In this document: positions 4,756-5,128 of the stretch, one piece after another | Position numbering within the stretch: the first letter of the stretch is position 1 | Layout of the letters: the number at the start of each line of letters is the position of its first letter | Origin: Thermoprotei archaeon | Lineage (GTDB): Archaea; Thermoproteota; Thermoprotei; QMSL01; B3-G16 | DNA: 5,128 bases | Assembly: GCA_003649665.1 (NCBI GenBank) | Contig: QMSL01000108.1 | Span: 1-5,128 of the forward strand | Reading direction: 5' to 3' | Translations under genes and position numbers: made by a program | Notes under the pieces: model-generated | What the model was told of the DNA's origin: nothing | The model's database searches: none | What the model saw: only the letters and a program-made list of their open reading frames with translations

Positions 4756-5128
4756 CTATTTTACAATATGCAGTTTTAAGCCAGCTATTCGTTCGTAATG
4801 TCTCTTGTCTAACGTTACAAGTTCTGCCTTTAATACAATCGTCGTAGCGGCAATAATCACATCTGAAAACGGAATTATGTTTCCCTTCTTACGGAGAGAC
4901 ACGTCAATTTCTAATGCTTTGAGAAGAACCTCTTGTGAGACGTTATAGATTATTCCTAGCTTCTCAATGGCGCTCTTTCTCTCACTAATATCCCTTCCCA
5001 GATACTTGTGACCGTAAAGATATTCATAGAGAACTATCCATGGTATGTAGATCATCTTATATCTCCTCAGTATATATTCCAACAGCCTTTCATTACCTCT
5101 ATCGAAGATGTTTATTATCACGCTAGTA
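4756..5128 (-). CDS. vapC: PIN-domain ribonuclease, VapC-type toxin (5' end cut off)
   Basis: A - strand frame ends at TAG (4756-4758) and is open through the right edge. At the edge it reads TSVIINIFDRGNERLLEYIL; the GTG at 5119-5121 encodes the V of TSV and is not a start. PIN toxins begin 'M..LLDTSvIi', so the true start and first catalytic Asp lie a few codons beyond the window. Other acidic residues are in place, numbering from that V as 1: E33 in IVLYEYLYG, D87 in IIPFSDVIIAA and D105 in LVTLDKRHYERI. VapC toxins cut tRNA or rRNA and are held inactive by a VapB antitoxin, usually encoded just upstream, here outside the window. About 120 residues are visible, so it is close to full length (about 130). 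It runs tail to tail with the LEA14-like pseudogene, five bases apart. The frame shows no damage. Confidence 0.8.
   Translation of the reverse strand, partial: TSVIINIFDRGNERLLEYILRRYKMIYIPWIVLYEYLYGHKYLGRDISERKSAIEKLGIIYNVSQEVLLKALEIDVSLRKKGNIIPFSDVIIAATTIVLKAELVTLDKRHYERIAGLKLHIVK

Noticed and set aside
1..5128. CRISPR array, tRNA or rRNA gene, insertion sequence
   Set aside because: No regularly spaced repeats, no tRNA arm signature and no transposase pattern were seen on either strand.

Overview
The window looks like a piece of a Thermoproteota (crenarchaeal) genome. It has a probable C/D box guide RNA, AT-rich boxes placed for leaderless transcripts, and archaeal protein types: a COG2407 sugar isomerase, a PIN toxin, a LEA14-like membrane protein and an MNT nucleotidyltransferase remnant. 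A lineage inside the Thermoproteota cannot be fixed by eye. All product names come from motif recognition, not from a search.

Layout, left to right. At 1-102 is the last 33 codons of a gene that reads as seryl-tRNA synthetase. Its stop codon sits inside the C box of a probable C/D box sRNA (about 97-150). From about 150 to 432 no gene is visible, but several inverted repeats are. From 433 to about 2611 lies a graveyard of at least five broken genes, all on the + strand: a possible PfkB sugar kinase start (433-657), the front half of a HAD-IIA phosphatase (661-1015), the back half of an MNT nucleotidyltransferase (1030-1271), a nearly full-length Gfo/Idh/MocA oxidoreductase riddled with frameshifts and stops (1291-2331), and a piece of a DegT-type PLP aminotransferase around its active lysine (2321-2611). 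Next is one intact 459-codon gene, an L-fucose isomerase-like protein (2639-4018), with its own TATA-like box and possible U-tract terminator. It is followed by a broken membrane-anchored LEA14-like gene (4057-4750). Tail to tail with that, on the - strand, is an apparently functional PIN-domain (VapC-type) gene whose start lies beyond the right edge (4756-5128).

The inferred history is that a cluster for sugar or amino-sugar conversion (kinase, phosphatase, dehydrogenase, aminotransferase, isomerase) decayed by point indels and larger deletions, while the isomerase stayed intact under a separate promoter. Uniform sequencing error is an unlikely explanation, because the isomerase and PIN frames run cleanly while neighbouring frames break about every 60-300 bases. 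The most unusual items are the sRNA overlapping the serS stop, the selectively preserved isomerase, and the unexplained inverted-repeat segment at 246-438. No clearly new multi-gene system is visible.
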